Below, piece by piece: positions 33,074 to 33,117 of a stretch of DNA of 33,117 nucleotides (the stretch's first letter is position 1; every line of letters starts with the position of its first letter). The translations under genes and the position numbers were made by a program. The stretch is from Clostridiales bacterium. GTDB taxonomy: Bacteria > Bacillota > Clostridia > Lachnospirales > Lachnospiraceae. A model generated the notes under the pieces. That model had not been told where the DNA came from, made no database searches, and saw nothing but the letters and a program-made list of their open reading frames with translations. The DNA is taken from positions 1 through 33,117 of the forward strand of contig JAAYJU010000161.1 of the NCBI GenBank assembly GCA_012522735.1. Direction: 5' to 3'.

Positions 33074-33117
33074 TTATATTCCAACTTTTCTTAGATAATA
33101 ATTTAAAGGATTGAGCA
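33074..33117 (-). CDS. ltrA: Group II intron reverse transcriptase/maturase, C-terminal end (partial)
   Basis: Only the last 13 complete codons before TAA are in the window: LNPLNYYLRKVGI. The YLRKVG ending and its position a few bases before domain V fit the C-terminus of intron-encoded LtrA-type proteins. The rest lies beyond the right edge. Confidence 0.6.
   Translation of the reverse strand, partial: LNPLNYYLRKVGI

Larger units (their letters stand above)
32994..33117 (-). mobile_element. Group II intron, 3' end (cut by the window edge)
   Basis: On the minus strand, domain V lies at 33067-33037, beginning GAGCCGTAT and ending ACGTACGGTTC with the usual asymmetric bulge. Domain VI follows at about 33030-32996: an AAATAATT/AATTATTT stem with outer GAG.GGG/CTCT.CTC pairing and a single bulged adenosine at 33000, the expected branch point. 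The intron would end at 32994 in ...CTCTAT, seven bases from the branch A and matching the AY ending of group II introns. The reading frame just upstream looks like the end of the intron-encoded reverse transcriptase. The element would insert in the leader region of lgt. Confidence 0.8.

Overview
The window is low-GC DNA with a clostridial character. It carries a suf operon in the order sufC-B-D-S-U with SufU rather than SufE, secreted proteins with Big_2 and LamG domains, LuxR-type regulators with multi-pass membrane sensors, a GntP permease and the 3' end of a bacterial group II intron. Together these fit an anaerobic Firmicute, most likely Lachnospiraceae; the genus cannot be fixed from the sequence alone.

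Layout. 1-1.3 kb: a terminator and a secreted four-repeat Big_2 protein. 1.3-7.1 kb (minus strand): a probable operon of two ABC half-exporters followed by a secreted protein made of two tandem beta-helix copies; its promoter carries a strong operator-like palindrome. 7.3-9.6 kb: Mn-type superoxide dismutase, RidA and a DMT-family permease. 9.8-14.9 kb: the complete sufCBDSU Fe-S assembly operon, with a Fur-box-like palindrome upstream and a decayed M3 peptidase gene at its 3' end. 15.2-20.0 kb: a DeoR regulator, a DUF1537 acid-sugar kinase, a PdxA2-type dehydrogenase and a GntP permease, which fit uptake and breakdown of a four-carbon acid sugar such as D-threonate. 20.2-25.6 kb (minus strand): a Cache-GGDEF diguanylate cyclase, a LamG-LamG-Big_2 secreted protein split by an in-frame stop, a small LuxR protein and a 12-TM LuxR protein. 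25.7-28.7 kb (minus strand): an ABC ATPase remnant, then a metal gene set of HMA metallochaperone, P1B ATPase with an unusual CPG motif, and a small RIC/ScdA-like protein. 29.0-32.9 kb: a CapA-like protein, a heptad-repeat coiled-coil protein, a PdaB-like deacetylase and Lgt. 32.99-33.1 kb: the 3' end of a group II intron cut by the window edge.

The most distinctive locus is the metal gene set. Both of its transcription units begin with a perfect TTGAT-N4-ATCAA palindrome (28817-28830 and 26431-26444) placed the same distance upstream of a -10 element, as in class II CRP/FNR-activated promoters. This suggests one CRP/FNR-family regulator, encoded elsewhere, controlling a redox- or NO-responsive metal export module.

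No tRNA, rRNA or CRISPR array was seen. After start sites are corrected, no gene-free stretch exceeds 300 bases; the longest (28743-29040, 1-296, 8415-8693) hold promoters, operators and hairpins listed below. Starts were moved inward where the longest reading frame began at an unsupported GTG or TTG codon and a good ribosome binding site preceded a later start.
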